Positions 20,501-30,105 are shown, counted from the stretch's first letter. The stretch is DNA of 64,000 nucleotides from Nonlabens xylanidelens (GCF_002934445.1 NZ_PTJE01000004.1:124001-188000), one strand, 5' to 3'. The notes: a model not told the origin generated them from the sequence alone. Translations and numbers: made by a program.

Positions 20501-20554
20501 GCAAATTAGCAAGAGTCCATATCTTAATAATTGCGGTTTGTTTTTTTGTTGCAT
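17510..20554 (-). CDS. SusC/RagA-family TonB-dependent outer membrane receptor (unit with HTCS)
   Basis: A 1014-residue outer membrane protein. After a signal peptide (ends near residue 28, TYAQ) comes a carboxypeptidase-D-like domain (about residues 30-110), a TonB-box/plug region with the SusC signature VVIGYGTRKKSDVTGAVSS (near 112-130) and the IRIRGNTSINASSSPLIVVDG block, then a 22-strand beta-barrel to the end. It imports oligosaccharides into the periplasm with its SusD lid, powered by TonB. Its upstream gap of 209 bases follows the HTCS gene, and the HTCS probably controls it. It is clearly different from the second SusC in this locus (1050 residues) and so may handle a different oligomer. 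Confidence 0.92.
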   Translation of the reverse strand: MQQKNKPQLLRYGLLLICIFGSFLTYAQTSTITGKVVSTEGEELLGVSVSIKGTSTGTSTDFNGDYTITVPNAEAVLMFSSIGYTTLDVPVNGQTVINVTLQDDLALLDQVVVIGYGTRKKSDVTGAVSSVKSEELNAFPVLDAAQALQGRAAGVEVQTNNGGEPGAPINIRIRGNTSINASSSPLIVVDGFVGANFPQPADIASIEVLKDASATAIYGSRGSNGVVLVTTKRGKVGKISVEYNFNYSNQRTANELDLLNADQFTTYQQIINPAYVSNGSNTDWQDLIYQNGNIQQHQFSFSGGTEDINFYASANYFDQEGVVVNSDFERFTFLSNLDAQVNDKLKLGLNLFASRGTQNGVPTQSNGNLANGGGDDVVASSFRFAPDLGVFDTDGNFTVNSVGDDIDNPFAVATQSVNETKNDLYRANLSLNYEIIEGLTFRSSLGYESENETAGVFRPSSLTITAGGVGGVAAISSFKRSNLLSENFLTYKREIGKGDLTLLGGYSYQNLTNQNYAAGAQQFISDSFSYFNLGGGSVQLIPSSSRTVSEIQSQFGRVNYDYDDKYLITATIRRDGASNFAENEKHAVFPSGAIGWKISNEPFFANVNNISELKLRASYGATGNQGISAFQSLARFNSVYAVINGDAVNNVVPDQPANPNLKWETSYQTNVGLDVGLLNDRITLSADYYNIDTEDLIIADDSQAEYLGFLTTASLRNIGEVNNKGFEFNINSRNIVGENFTWSTDFNISTNRNEVSTLLNGEDIFLDASPGYFNIDETHVLREGESTGAFYGYEYRGVYQGGALPEGTAVFSGSVAGDPLYTDIPNEDGMIDGEITTADRKILGDPNPDFSFGFSNNFTYKNFDMNIFFQGAVGGDIMNLTALQLNSGDSNASTDILNAWTPSNTNTNIPSVALRTKRISSQFLEDGSYVRLKNISVGYTFPNTFVEKMGVSSVRLAISAQNLFTITNYSGLDPEASYFGAGSVSNRDSNTTRGFDFGNYPTLRSFNFSANIKF

Positions 20555-20693
20555 AAGATTTTCTTTAAGTTGAAATATTTTAAGTTAGTTTTTAAAAAAA
20601 TGTCCTACATCGTTTGCGAAAACCATGCGGCAGAGAACACCTCTTTAACGTTGTGATAAAATTAACTTAACCTTAGCGATCAATAATTCAGAA

Positions 20694-20720
20694 AAGGGTA
20701 TACAAAAATCCGAAACCCTT
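20694..20720 (-). terminator. Weak hairpin after the HTCS gene
   Basis: AAGGGT and ACCCTT can pair around a 15-base loop, followed on the minus strand by TTC and AT-rich DNA. It lies in the 209-base gap between the HTCS stop and the SusC start, which must also hold the SusC promoter and any HTCS binding site; no clear -7 box was found there. Confidence 0.3.
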
Positions 20721-20763
20721 AAAAATATAGGCTTCACGGTGAAAAATTTACATTTTCCGTAAA

Positions 20764-23700
20764 TTACTCTGAGAATTTCTTTGAATAATTAGAAGGCGTT
20801 TCTCCATATGCTTTTTGGAAGCATTTACTGAAATATTTTGGGTTTCTAAACCCAACTTTATAACTCACTTCAGAAATATTAAGAGTTCCTAATTCAAGAA
20901 GTTGAGCCGCTCTTTTCATTCTAAAATGTTGAATAAATTCATTAGGAGTAAAATTAGTCCATGCCTTTACTTTAATAAATAACATGGTACGACTTACACC
21001 TAATTCAGAACTGAATGATGGAATATCAAATTGTTCATTAGGAATGTTCTCCTCGACTATAGCAATGGCTTTTTTAAGTAATTGCTCATCTACAGAGGTT
21101 ACATTTATCTCCTCGGGAGAGAAGTCATTTGAAGAACCAAATTTTTCTTTCAGTTTTGCCTTACTATGCAGTAAGTTTTTAATACGTAATTGAAACTCAT
21201 TTATATTAAACGGTTTACTTATATAATCATCTGCACCACTTTCTAGTCCCTCAAGTTTATATATTAAAGAAGATCTAGATGTTAAAAGAATCACCTGTAT
21301 ATGGCTAGTTCTAATATCCTTTTTAACATTTGCACATAGCTCTGTACCTGCCATCTTAGGCATCACCACATCACTTACTATTAAGTCTGGACTGTTTTTA
21401 ATAGCTAGTTTAAAAGCGTCTTCTCCATTATCTGCTTCGATAACATTAAAATCTGGTTTTAATAAATTAACCATAAAAGAAAGTAATGAGTGGTTGTCTT
21501 CCACAACTAGTATGGTAGGCTTATCATCGTCACTTAATAGATCTAGATCTTCACTATTTGAAAATGTAGGAAGTTCACTTAACTGCGATGTATATTGAGA
21601 TAGGTCGTCACTAAATTTAAAATCTTTTAAAATCTCATGATCTTCAAGGTGCTCTCTTCCCAATTTTAAAGCAACTTTAAAACTAGATCCCTGACCTTTT
21701 TCACTTTCTATGATTATCGTACCATGATGTAATTCTACTATGTTCTTTGCAATATTTAAACCTATACCGGTACCTTGATGGTATGGAGAAGGTTTTTCTC
21801 TATCTGCTTCTACCTCATAAAACCTATCAAATACTTTATCTTGTTCTACTGGTGATATCCCTATACCAGTGTCATTAATAGACACAAATATTTCTCGATC
21901 ACTTTTAGTCACTTTAATATCAATGGCACCGCCTTTGTCCGTATATTTAAATGCATTAGAAATAAGGTTAAAGAAAACTCTTTCTAGCTTTTTTCTATCA
22001 TAATAAACTAAAATCTCATCTTCTACAGACTCAAAGCTGTAGTCGTACTCTCCTACTTTAGCATATTCATTAAAACTAAGATAGATCTCTTCTAGAAATT
22101 TAACAATATTACCTCGAGCGCTTTGTAGCTCAAATTGATTTTGTTCTAGCTTTCTAAAATCCATTAATCTATTAATCAATTGTAAGAGATGATTTGCATT
22201 GCTCTCTACAACGAGTAATTTTTTGTACATCTTATTACTTCCCTTATAATCGGCAAGTAATTGCTGCAATGGACCTAAAATGAGCGTAAGAGGTGTTCTA
22301 AACTCGTGAGAAATGTTTGTAAAGAATTTTAATTTTGCCTCGTTTATACCGCGATCTCTTTCTTTCTGTAATTGCTCGAATTTAAGCTCTTGCTGTAATC
22401 GAGTTTTAGATTTTAACACGTTAAGAATAAAATAAATCGCTATCCCTAGGACTAACGCATATCCTAATAAAGCCCACCAGCTCAACCACGGAGTAGGTTT
22501 TGCAGCCACATCTAGTCTAGTAATACCGCTTTTTGCTCCATCTCCATTAATACCTCTTACTTCAAAAACATAATTTCCAGAATTTTGTAATGTATAGGTA
22601 GCCGCATTTTGACTAGTCGTATTCCAGTTTTCTTCTAGACCATTTAATCTATACTCATAAGTATTGCTCGATGCGTTATGAAAGCTAGGCATAGCAAATT
22701 CTATAGTAAAATTACGTTGATGATGATCTAGTTTTACCGCTTTCGCGAAAGCGATATTATCAACAACATCTCCCTCATATTCTAAGATCGGTTTACTGTC
22801 ATAACCTGTAGAAAAACCAGTTATCAAAACTGAAGGGACGAAAGAATCTTTAAACAATCTAGCGGTGTTAAAACGTGTAATCCCAGATATACCGCCAAAG
22901 AGTAAATCGTCATTAAACAATTTAATGGCAGATCCATTGCTAAACTCGTTTCCGACCAAACCATCCTTTTTACCTTTAAGTGCAATTACCTTTTGTTCTA
23001 CAACATCATACTGTAACACGCCTTGATTACTACTTAACCATAAATAACCATCTTTATCTTGTAGAATAGCGTGAATGGTCGTTATATCATTTCCTTCATA
23101 ATTAAGAGGCACCTGATTAAATGTGTCGTTAGATTTCACAAAAAGTCCATGAGCCTTAGTACCTACCCATAACTTATTATCAAAAGACTGGAAGACAGTT
23201 AATATATTAAAACCAGCCGCTTGATTACTGTTGTACAAATAGCTTTTTATATTTTTATTCTCATCAAGAGCATTTAATCCATTTTCTGTTCCTATCCACA
23301 AAGTTTTATTATTGTCTAGCAATAAGGTTCTCACAATATTGCTACTCAAACCATTGTTTTTATTAAAAAATGACACTTCTGCATCTAGCAGGGTAGACAC
23401 CACACCTATTCCTTTACCAGCAGTACCTATAAATAACTGGTCTTGATCTTTGGCAAAAGCATAAACCCCTGTACTAAGCAAAGAATCATTTATCGCAGCA
23501 AATCTATCTTCCTTTTCAAATGAGTTGGTATTGATATTATAGATTTGAAAACCATGAGATAAAGTACCGATAAACAATCTATTTTTATCCAGATAGCTGG
23601 ATTTTATATTATCATCCAACAACTCACTATTTGCTGTGGTTAGATAAGAGAAAAGTTCTGTCTGTAGATCAAGGATATTTAATCCTCCTTGTTCTGTGCC

Positions 23701-24792
23701 TATAAATAAATATTTATCATTTGCTTGTAACGAGCTTACGACAGAATAGTTGAGACCAGACTTTTCACCATTGTTTATATAATTTCTAAAATTACCATTT
23801 GTAGCGTTCCAAATATTTGCACCTCCATAATAGGTTCCTACCCATATAGATCCACTAGAGTCTTTATGCAGTGATTTTACCAAATTTTTTGAGAGGCTAT
23901 TTTTATCTTCTAGATTATTTTGGAGATGAGTTACTATGCCGTCTTCATAAATATAGATACCGTTATCGGTACCGATCCATAATCGTCCAGAATTATCCAC
24001 CCTTAATTTTCTAATTTCATCAATCTTTTGAACTTTATTGATAGGATGTGGAACTATTGCTTTGGTATTTTTATTATAAATTAAAACCCCAGAGCTGTTA
24101 GTGGCAAGTAAATAATCATCTCCACCAGCAGGAATTAAATCTGATATATGTTCATCTTTAAAAACTGGTATTTTTTGGGCGTCATATTTACCTTTATTTT
24201 GCTTTATAATTAGCCATAGCCCCTTATTAGAAGCTACTAAATAAGAATCGTTTTCTAATTCTAAAACACTTTCTACTTTTATTGAAGAGTGATTTACATT
24301 AAAAACATCATTATAAAAGACATTTTCTTGAGGGTTATATATAGAAAGCCCCTTAGAAGTACCTAACCATATATGACCATCTTTTGTAGCGTAAACTTCT
24401 TGTATTCTATTACTTAGAATAGAATTAATTCCTTCTTGTGCAAAAAATCGAGTAAACAACTCTGTCCTAGGATCATAATTATTTAATCCATTATACGTAC
24501 CTATCCATAATTTACCATCTAGACCTGTTTCTAATGATAATATATCGCTACTACTTAAAGAATTATCATTTCCATCTTCTGTTTTAAATACAGAAATTTT
24601 ATGACCATCATAGCGATTAAGACCATCTCTAGTGGCTATCCATACTTGCCCTAAATTATCTTGTTCTATGGCAGTAGCGCTACTTTGAGACAGACCGTCA
24701 TCTGTAGACAAATGTTTAAATTGAAAACGACCGGTCTGGGCAGTCGCAATACAAGAAAAAATAAATATAATGGCGCAAAGCGATCTACACAT
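20764..24792 (-). CDS. Hybrid two-component system regulator (HTCS)
   Basis: A 1342-residue one-protein signalling system of the type used by Bacteroidota to sense glycan breakdown products. In order: signal peptide; two seven-bladed propellers of repeated WIGT-type units (about residues 25-660); a Y_Y_Y domain (about 690-760); one membrane helix (about 770-795); a histidine kinase with [11 protein letters not shown] (His near 828) and ATP-binding [18 protein letters not shown] and [11 protein letters not shown] motifs; a receiver domain from about 1090 with [11 protein letters not shown] around the phosphoacceptor Asp; and an AraC-type HTH near 1235-1340 ending in [25 protein letters not shown]. 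It lies just upstream of a SusC/SusD pair and near an esterase, which are the likely targets. An exact 16-bp palindrome is read as AFAKA near residue 680. Confidence 0.93.
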   Translation of the reverse strand: MCRSLCAIIFIFSCIATAQTGRFQFKHLSTDDGLSQSSATAIEQDNLGQVWIATRDGLNRYDGHKISVFKTEDGNDNSLSSSDILSLETGLDGKLWIGTYNGLNNYDPRTELFTRFFAQEGINSILSNRIQEVYATKDGHIWLGTSKGLSIYNPQENVFYNDVFNVNHSSIKVESVLELENDSYLVASNKGLWLIIKQNKGKYDAQKIPVFKDEHISDLIPAGGDDYLLATNSSGVLIYNKNTKAIVPHPINKVQKIDEIRKLRVDNSGRLWIGTDNGIYIYEDGIVTHLQNNLEDKNSLSKNLVKSLHKDSSGSIWVGTYYGGANIWNATNGNFRNYINNGEKSGLNYSVVSSLQANDKYLFIGTEQGGLNILDLQTELFSYLTTANSELLDDNIKSSYLDKNRLFIGTLSHGFQIYNINTNSFEKEDRFAAINDSLLSTGVYAFAKDQDQLFIGTAGKGIGVVSTLLDAEVSFFNKNNGLSSNIVRTLLLDNNKTLWIGTENGLNALDENKNIKSYLYNSNQAAGFNILTVFQSFDNKLWVGTKAHGLFVKSNDTFNQVPLNYEGNDITTIHAILQDKDGYLWLSSNQGVLQYDVVEQKVIALKGKKDGLVGNEFSNGSAIKLFNDDLLFGGISGITRFNTARLFKDSFVPSVLITGFSTGYDSKPILEYEGDVVDNIAFAKAVKLDHHQRNFTIEFAMPSFHNASSNTYEYRLNGLEENWNTTSQNAATYTLQNSGNYVFEVRGINGDGAKSGITRLDVAAKPTPWLSWWALLGYALVLGIAIYFILNVLKSKTRLQQELKFEQLQKERDRGINEAKLKFFTNISHEFRTPLTLILGPLQQLLADYKGSNKMYKKLLVVESNANHLLQLINRLMDFRKLEQNQFELQSARGNIVKFLEEIYLSFNEYAKVGEYDYSFESVEDEILVYYDRKKLERVFFNLISNAFKYTDKGGAIDIKVTKSDREIFVSINDTGIGISPVEQDKVFDRFYEVEADREKPSPYHQGTGIGLNIAKNIVELHHGTIIIESEKGQGSSFKVALKLGREHLEDHEILKDFKFSDDLSQYTSQLSELPTFSNSEDLDLLSDDDKPTILVVEDNHSLLSFMVNLLKPDFNVIEADNGEDAFKLAIKNSPDLIVSDVVMPKMAGTELCANVKKDIRTSHIQVILLTSRSSLIYKLEGLESGADDYISKPFNINEFQLRIKNLLHSKAKLKEKFGSSNDFSPEEINVTSVDEQLLKKAIAIVEENIPNEQFDIPSFSSELGVSRTMLFIKVKAWTNFTPNEFIQHFRMKRAAQLLELGTLNISEVSYKVGFRNPKYFSKCFQKAYGETPSNYSKKFSE
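22738..22753. repeat. 16-bp palindrome, copy 5 (inside HTCS gene)
   Basis: Exact copy, read as AFAKA between the last propeller blade and the Y_Y_Y domain of the HTCS. Confidence 0.9.
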
Positions 24793-24811
24793 AAAGAGTA
24801 AAATAAGTTGG

Positions 24812-24846
24812 GGTTTAAAAATAGTTAAATAGTTTGATTTTAAACC
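24812..24846. repeat. Inverted repeat upstream of the HTCS gene
   Basis: Perfect 9-base arms GGTTTAAAA and TTTTAAACC around a 17-base spacer, 20-54 bases before the HTCS start codon. It could be an operator or a hairpin in the leader. Confidence 0.4.
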
Positions 24847-25079
24847 ATTTTACTGTAAGCTTAGATAAACTACTATGTAATAAGTTAGTTGTCTATTTTT
24901 TTATTTAATTCTTATTGATTCCAACGGTTACACAATTGACATTACTTATGAAAATTAGTATAAATGTATTGCGCAAATAGAAAACAAATTGCGACTTTTA
25001 GGTATCTAATTTAACTAGCGTTGCCGTGTTAAAAAGACAGGTATAGCGATTAATATCATAGAATACATACCACTCTTAA

Positions 25080-25106
25080 GATAAACACAGAAATCCCTGT
25101 GTTATC
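25080..25106 (-). terminator. Possible terminator hairpin after the esterase gene
   Basis: GATAAACACAG pairs with CTGTGTTATC with a single bulge. It lacks a good T tract on the minus strand, so it may instead act as an RNA 3'-end stabiliser. Confidence 0.35.
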
Positions 25107-25136
25107 AAAATCAAATTATCTAATATAGGTTGAGGA

Positions 25137-26420
25137 TTAATATCCAGACACTTTAATTTTTTTGAACAACCATTTTTTACCTTGTTGTTGTACTTCTGGG
25201 TACATCCAGTGGGCAGCATCATATGCGATCTCTATGGTTTTCTTTGCTTTTATCTCCTGTAACATAGCGGTAACAGAGCTGGCCGGAACTATATTGTCAT
25301 TATAACCATAAGCATAATAACCTGGCGTTTTAAGATTTCTAGCAAAATTCACGATGTCATAATATCTAGCTACTGCTCTTTTTTCTTCTGTAAAATCAAA
25401 TCCTCTTTCAAAAATTCTAGGCCAGCCACCTGCGCGCCCATTATTAAAACCATCTAGATCTGCTAGAGCCGGATAAAATGCCGCAATAGCATCTACCCTA
25501 TCATCTAGAGCAGCTGTCATTATAGTAAGCGCTCCACCTTGAGATCCACCCATTACTGCTAGGTTATCACCATCAAATTTATCAATCGTATGAATAAAAT
25601 CTATCGCTCTAATACAAGCAGTGTACACACGCTTGTAATAATACGCATCACGGTCGTCCATTCTATTCCAGTAATATTTATATAAAGCTCCTTTATCAAG
25701 GTTATCATAAACATCGCTGCCATATAAGTTTACTGGTATACCATGAATACCTATTTGTAAAGAAATAACGTCATCACTCTTATTAGTGCCTTTATAAGAA
25801 CGCACACCTGCACCTGGAACAGTTAACACAGCTGGATAAATCCCTTCTTTTTTAGGCATCATTAAAATTCCATATATGTAAGACTTCTTACCGTGATTAA
25901 ATCTTATATGATAAGCAAGGTTCTTATCTGTATCCTGCTCTGGAAGTCTTGTATACTGGGGATTCAGTTCTATTTTACGAGCTTGTCTTATCGCTTTTTT
26001 CCAAAAAGAATCAAAATCTGCTGGCATTTGAGTAAAGGTCTTGATATTATCCACATCTATTCCTGCTGTGGCAGTATTAGAAAAAGTCTTGCCATTCTCT
26101 TTATAATTTACCGTTAACCTTAAAAAACCTGGTTGATCCATCTTAATTCCCTCTATAGTACCATGACCTGTTTTAAGTGTAATGGTAGAATTAATAGTAG
26201 GTAACATTTGTTCTTCAGCAATGGTATATTGAACCTTTGCATTCTTTACTAATTTACCATATTTAAAAATAGAGATCTCAAAGTCTGCTCTTTCACCTAC
26301 TTCATATTCATAACTATCACTTACCGGAGCGACTAGAATTCTAATAAGATCTTCTTTCTGTGATTGACACACTCCAGATAAACTTGACATTAATAGTACT
26401 AGTATAATATAAATCCTCAT
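25137..26420 (-). CDS. AXE1/CE7-like acetyl esterase (secreted)
   Basis: A 427-residue protein with a signal peptide (MRIYIILVLLMSSLSGVCQS) when started at 26420; the frame is open to 26453, but the extra 11 residues would spoil the signal peptide. A beta-sandwich-like N-terminal part (to about residue 125) precedes an alpha/beta-hydrolase domain of the acetylxylan esterase/cephalosporin deacetylase family, with the nucleophile motif GGSQGG, an acid in YGYNDNIVP, and the histidine in AAHWMYPE. Such enzymes remove O-acetyl groups from sugars. Its place next to the HTCS and SusC/SusD pair suggests it trims acetyl groups from the glycan imported there, for example acetylated alginate of bacterial origin, but acetylated xylan or pectin fragments are equally possible from sequence. 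Confidence 0.82.
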   Translation of the reverse strand: MRIYIILVLLMSSLSGVCQSQKEDLIRILVAPVSDSYEYEVGERADFEISIFKYGKLVKNAKVQYTIAEEQMLPTINSTITLKTGHGTIEGIKMDQPGFLRLTVNYKENGKTFSNTATAGIDVDNIKTFTQMPADFDSFWKKAIRQARKIELNPQYTRLPEQDTDKNLAYHIRFNHGKKSYIYGILMMPKKEGIYPAVLTVPGAGVRSYKGTNKSDDVISLQIGIHGIPVNLYGSDVYDNLDKGALYKYYWNRMDDRDAYYYKRVYTACIRAIDFIHTIDKFDGDNLAVMGGSQGGALTIMTAALDDRVDAIAAFYPALADLDGFNNGRAGGWPRIFERGFDFTEEKRAVARYYDIVNFARNLKTPGYYAYGYNDNIVPASSVTAMLQEIKAKKTIEIAYDAAHWMYPEVQQQGKKWLFKKIKVSGY

Positions 26421-26597
26421 GTTAATAATTTTAAACTTGTTATAATTAAACATTCCATTTCACTTTCTCATTCCATAACCGATCATAGCTGTTGAGCATA
26501 TTGAGCCCTATACAAAACCATTGTTAGTATGTAAAACATCGTTTCATCTCACTACATAAACCAGTAATAATTATAGATATGGATTTTGTGGGTATCT

Positions 26598-26613
26598 CGC
26601 TTTCGCGAAAGCG
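26598..26613. repeat. 16-bp palindrome, copy 6 (intergenic)
   Basis: Exact copy, about 180 bases upstream of the esterase start and outside any credible gene. Confidence 0.9.
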
Positions 26614-26867
26614 TAACCTTCAAACTACTTCTTCCTAGAATAATTAGATCCGAAAGTTTTAAATAACTTTCTGAACCTACACCTTCAATTACTCGGCACT
26701 TAACAAATATCGAATGTTTATATTTCAATAGTATCACATCGTATAAAAGTTATTACCATTGTATCTTAAATTGCTATTATTAGTTTCAAATCTCATGAAT
26801 TACTAATATATTCTACCACTAGCCATTGAAATTTAAAACATCATTAAGACATATCTAGTAATCTTAA

Positions 26868-26911
26868 ATAAAAACAGCCTTATCCTACTTAAAAAGTAAA
26901 GATAAGGCTGT
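26868..26911 (-). terminator. Terminator of the second PL6/SusCD operon
   Basis: Perfect 11-base arms ACAGCCTTATC and GATAAGGCTGT; the 16-base loop can extend the stem through TACTT/AAGTA. On the minus strand the stem is followed by TTTTATTT. It lies 27 bases past the lamin-tail stop codon. Confidence 0.85.
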
Positions 26912-26937
26912 GATTAACATCACTATTTAAGTGAACT

Positions 26938-28482
26938 TTATTTAACTAGAAACTGTATAGTTTCAGATCCTTGCGTTGCATTAACTTTTACAAAATATGT
27001 ACCTGTATTTAAAGAAGTAACGTTTACTCTTTCTGTATAGTTAGTAACATTCATTACAACCTGACCAGTTACATTATAAACTTGCAAAGTATCCCACTGA
27101 CCATTATCCATAGTAATAGAAATAAAATCTTGAGAAGGGTTAGGGTATAATTTAATAGTTCCTAAAGTAGCAGTAGACACACTTAATGTATTTCTTACAC
27201 CAGGAGTACCTTGTTGCAAAGTACTTCTACTACCATAAGTAGCAGTAGCTCTATCCCATGCTGAAGACATATCGTTTGCTACATTATCAAATGTATTTGA
27301 TTCCCAACTAGCACCTCCAGAAGTACCTTGAGCTGGCCAGCCTATAGGCGCAGTACCATAACCATAATCATAAAGCGCCTCGTCAATTACAAGACCAGTG
27401 TCAGAGGTAAGTATGATACCATCAGTTTCATTATCTGTTTGATCTGAATCGTTAAAAGAAGATTCATTATTGAATCTAGGGAAACTAGTACCCATTAAAT
27501 TTACTGGACCACCTACTGGTGAGTCAAAACCATATGCATAAGCCACGTTTGTAATCCCATCATTAAGTGTCGCATCAGAAGTAGGTGAGAATACAGCATA
27601 TGAACCTGGCGCTACTATTACTGAAGTAGTAATTTCATGAATACGGCTACTAGAAGATTCATCACCTATAGTCCATCCCATCATGTCAATAGGATTAGAC
27701 GTAGTATTATAAACTTCAAACCATTCCGTGTTTGCTTCAGTACCGTCTGGGTCTATCATCATTTCTGTAATAACAATATCTCCAGCATTAATAGCTGCTG
27801 TACCACCTGCAGAGAAATTTGCTAATCCTGGAGTCCCTACAGCTCCATCTGTACCATAAGAAGCAGTGCTTTCTAACCAGTTTGCAGCAACATCATTAGA
27901 AGCACTATCTAGTGTAGAGGCATCTAACTGGTAACTTGTAAACTGTGGAGCACCTTGTGCTGGCCATGCATTAAGACCTGCATAGCCAAAACCGTAAAGA
28001 ATTTCATCTATCAAAACTCCTGACGCTGTTTCTAGTCCGATACCATCGTCATTTGTAGATCCACCAGAATACGTTGTTTCATTGTTCCATGTAGGCCAGT
28101 CTGTTCCTACACCTGGAGTTGCTGGTCCACCTACTGGGCTATTGTAACTGTATACATATATAATATTATTTGTGGCAGCAGTCATACCGCCATTTAATAA
28201 TACATCTGTACTATTTGCTAATACAGCATACTCTCCCGCTGGAACCATCACTGGTGTAGCAGAAGTGATAACGTGAGCTCTACCGTTACTAGATTTATCT
28301 AAAATGGTCCATCCATTCATGTCAATGGCAGTAGAAGTTGTGTTGTAAACTTCAAACCATTCTCTTACTCTCTCATCACCGTTAGGATCGATCATGATCT
28401 CTGAAACAATGATATCTCCTGGAAGTTGCGCAAAAGCAAACATTCCAAAAAGCATAGCTATTAAAGGTAATTTTGTTTTCAT
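26938..28482 (-). CDS. Secreted protein with two lamin-tail domains and a T9SS sorting domain
   Basis: A 514-residue protein with a signal peptide (ending AFAQ, about residue 18), two similar lamin-tail (LTD) domains at about residues 20-200 and 230-410 (each with an EIMIDPxG...EWFEVYNTTS motif and an Asp/Asn-rich turn), and a C-terminal type IX secretion sorting domain from about residue 438 (LYPNPSQDFISI ... GTYFVKV). It should be exported by the T9SS and either released or attached to the surface. It follows the glycan-binding protein of the alginate operon on the same strand after a 167-base gap. LTD domains occur in many secreted bacterial proteins, often with hydrolases; I know no defined role in alginate use. 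A carbohydrate-binding or DNA-binding role is possible. Confidence 0.85.
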   Translation of the reverse strand: MKTKLPLIAMLFGMFAFAQLPGDIIVSEIMIDPNGDERVREWFEVYNTTSTAIDMNGWTILDKSSNGRAHVITSATPVMVPAGEYAVLANSTDVLLNGGMTAATNNIIYVYSYNSPVGGPATPGVGTDWPTWNNETTYSGGSTNDDGIGLETASGVLIDEILYGFGYAGLNAWPAQGAPQFTSYQLDASTLDSASNDVAANWLESTASYGTDGAVGTPGLANFSAGGTAAINAGDIVITEMMIDPDGTEANTEWFEVYNTTSNPIDMMGWTIGDESSSSRIHEITTSVIVAPGSYAVFSPTSDATLNDGITNVAYAYGFDSPVGGPVNLMGTSFPRFNNESSFNDSDQTDNETDGIILTSDTGLVIDEALYDYGYGTAPIGWPAQGTSGGASWESNTFDNVANDMSSAWDRATATYGSRSTLQQGTPGVRNTLSVSTATLGTIKLYPNPSQDFISITMDNGQWDTLQVYNVTGQVVMNVTNYTERVNVTSLNTGTYFVKVNATQGSETIQFLVK

Positions 28483-28570
28483 AAATAAATATGGATTAAA
28501 TTAAAATGACACCAAAATAGTATAGCTTCTACAGCATGAACTGTATAGAGTAATAATCTTTTTTTTACTT

Positions 28571-28598
28571 AAAGCGGCATTTTAAACAATACCGCTTT
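28571..28598. terminator. Hairpin between glycan-binding protein and lamin-tail genes
   Basis: AAAGCGG and CCGCTTT pair, extended inward by ATT/AAT across one mismatch. On the minus strand it lacks a T tract, so it may only partly reduce transcription into the lamin-tail gene or protect the upstream mRNA. Confidence 0.35.
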
Positions 28599-28649
28599 TA
28601 CTATATATTTTGATTTAAAAAATATTTTCTTTTTACAATAGAGCTAAGT

Positions 28650-30086
28650 CTATCCTGCTGGTCTAAAGTCATCAGTTACATCTACTGCACCAAATTCAGT
28701 AAGTACTCTATCAGTAACAATCAACCAATCAAAATTGAAATAAGCTGGTACTGCTGCACTACTACTACCTGGTGTAATTCTTAATTCAAAAACATTAGCT
28801 ACACTAGACTGATTTGGAATAAATCCATTAAGTCTTACGGCGTGAAGTTTCCAGTTATTACCAGTATTTGCCTCAGCTCCTTGAAGACTACGTCTATTAG
28901 CAGAACCTGTACCACCAAGGTATATTTTAAATGCCATCTCAGTATCTTCAGTATTCATCCAGAAGTGTAGTACTGGATTATCACCGTAGTTACCAGCGTC
29001 TAGAATATTATTGAATGTTGCGCTAGTCGTAGTATCATGAATTTTTGCTCTACCTACTGTAGAACTAGTAGATGTGTTCATCTCTAGTGCATAATAATTG
29101 TTACCAGGAAATGGAGGTTGTGGCACATTACCATTAACTGTTACTACTGCTAGTGGATCTTTAGAAGCATCAATTGCAAAAACAGATGCAGAATCTGAAT
29201 CAAATTCATATAATTGCTCAAACTGACCGTTAATATATGGTAAACCTGTTTGCGATATAGTACCACCTCCTTGAAAGTTAAGATTAACGTCTACATATCC
29301 AGTAACGATTGAAGTAGGCACATTAAATCTTACTTCTGTAGGTGTTTGTGTTGTAAAAACAACATTAGTACCATTAACATTACCATCAGTAATAAGGTTC
29401 ATATCTTGACCTGTAACGATTACTTCATTATCACGAGTTAACACAGATGGAAAACCTCCTATTGTAGGCTGTGGAAGAATTACTTCAAAACCTGTTGCTA
29501 TAATTGTAGATTCAGGGCCGGTAGAAGATAAATAGTTAATAGCTACATCCACAAATCCTACGTTATTAGGAACACGAATTACTAAAGCTTGATCTTCTTG
29601 AAATTCAATAACTGCTGGAGTACCTCCAAAAGAAACTTCTGTTACACCAGCTAGATCAGTACCAGTTAAATTAATAACAGAATTCACATCGCCTGCCGCA
29701 GGTAAAGTATTAGTCACTGCAGGAACAGGATAAGTAACTGTTAGACCGTCTGCGCTTTCAGCTTCTTTCCCTTGCTCTGTTACGATCTTAATCACTCCAC
29801 TCGTTGCATTATTAGGTACTTGAATTTGTAATGTTTCACCTGTAATTCTAGATGTAATAACTGCTTCAACATCATTGATATAAGCTTCTGTAGCAAAGTT
29901 CAAAAATGTACCTTCTACTGTAACAATAGAGTTTACTGCAGCTGTACCAGGTGAAAAAGAAGTAATGGTAGGCTGTGCCGACTGGATCTCCTCTACTGTT
30001 TGGTCTATCTCAACATCTGCATCACAAGCGATAAACACTCCAGCAAATATGGTCAAAACAACAAGTAATTTGTATATGTTTTTCAT
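28650..30086 (-). CDS. TIG/IPT-domain surface glycan-binding lipoprotein
   Basis: A 478-residue lipoprotein (lipobox FIAC, Cys21) followed by DADVEID, an acidic start consistent with surface export. It holds three tandem immunoglobulin-like TIG/IPT units (about residues 38-120, 122-205 and 207-285, each with a TIxxFxPxxA/GxVNSxVTVEG-like start) and a C-terminal domain of about 190 residues. This layout matches the surface glycan-binding proteins that sit downstream of SusC/SusD pairs in polysaccharide loci. Its position after SusC, SusD and a PL6 lyase suggests it binds alginate chains at the cell surface. The C-terminal domain would be the binding module; I cannot name its family. It follows the PL6 gene after 19 bases. 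Confidence 0.82.
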   Translation of the reverse strand: MKNIYKLLVVLTIFAGVFIACDADVEIDQTVEEIQSAQPTITSFSPGTAAVNSIVTVEGTFLNFATEAYINDVEAVITSRITGETLQIQVPNNATSGVIKIVTEQGKEAESADGLTVTYPVPAVTNTLPAAGDVNSVINLTGTDLAGVTEVSFGGTPAVIEFQEDQALVIRVPNNVGFVDVAINYLSSTGPESTIIATGFEVILPQPTIGGFPSVLTRDNEVIVTGQDMNLITDGNVNGTNVVFTTQTPTEVRFNVPTSIVTGYVDVNLNFQGGGTISQTGLPYINGQFEQLYEFDSDSASVFAIDASKDPLAVVTVNGNVPQPPFPGNNYYALEMNTSTSSTVGRAKIHDTTTSATFNNILDAGNYGDNPVLHFWMNTEDTEMAFKIYLGGTGSANRRSLQGAEANTGNNWKLHAVRLNGFIPNQSSVANVFELRITPGSSSAAVPAYFNFDWLIVTDRVLTEFGAVDVTDDFRPAG

Positions 30087-30105
30087 GATTTGAATTTTTA
30101 ATTTC

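Larger units (their letters stand above)
24793..25136. other. Noncoding gap between HTCS and esterase genes
   Basis: A 344-base AT-rich gap that should hold the HTCS promoter and the end of the esterase transcript. It has a perfect inverted repeat GGTTTAAAA/TTTTAAACC (24812-24846, 17-base loop) starting 20 bases upstream of the HTCS start, and a hairpin GATAAACACAG/CTGTGTTATC with one bulged base (25080-25106) near the esterase stop. No TAnnTTTG box in the right direction and no small gene were seen. Confidence 0.5.
26421..26937. other. Noncoding gap between lamin-tail gene and esterase
   Basis: A 517-base AT-rich stretch. It contains an exact 16-bp palindrome (26598-26613), a perfect GAAAGTT/AACTTTC hairpin (26652-26671) and, at its left-hand transcript end, the terminator of the lamin-tail gene (26868-26911). 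A 61-codon open frame at 26552-26737 is not convincing as a gene. Confidence 0.55.

Noticed and set aside
26552-26737. A 61-codon open frame on the minus strand
   Set aside because: It is AT-rich, contains the palindrome in the LSRKR frame, resembles no family I know, and has no promoter or neighbours that support it.
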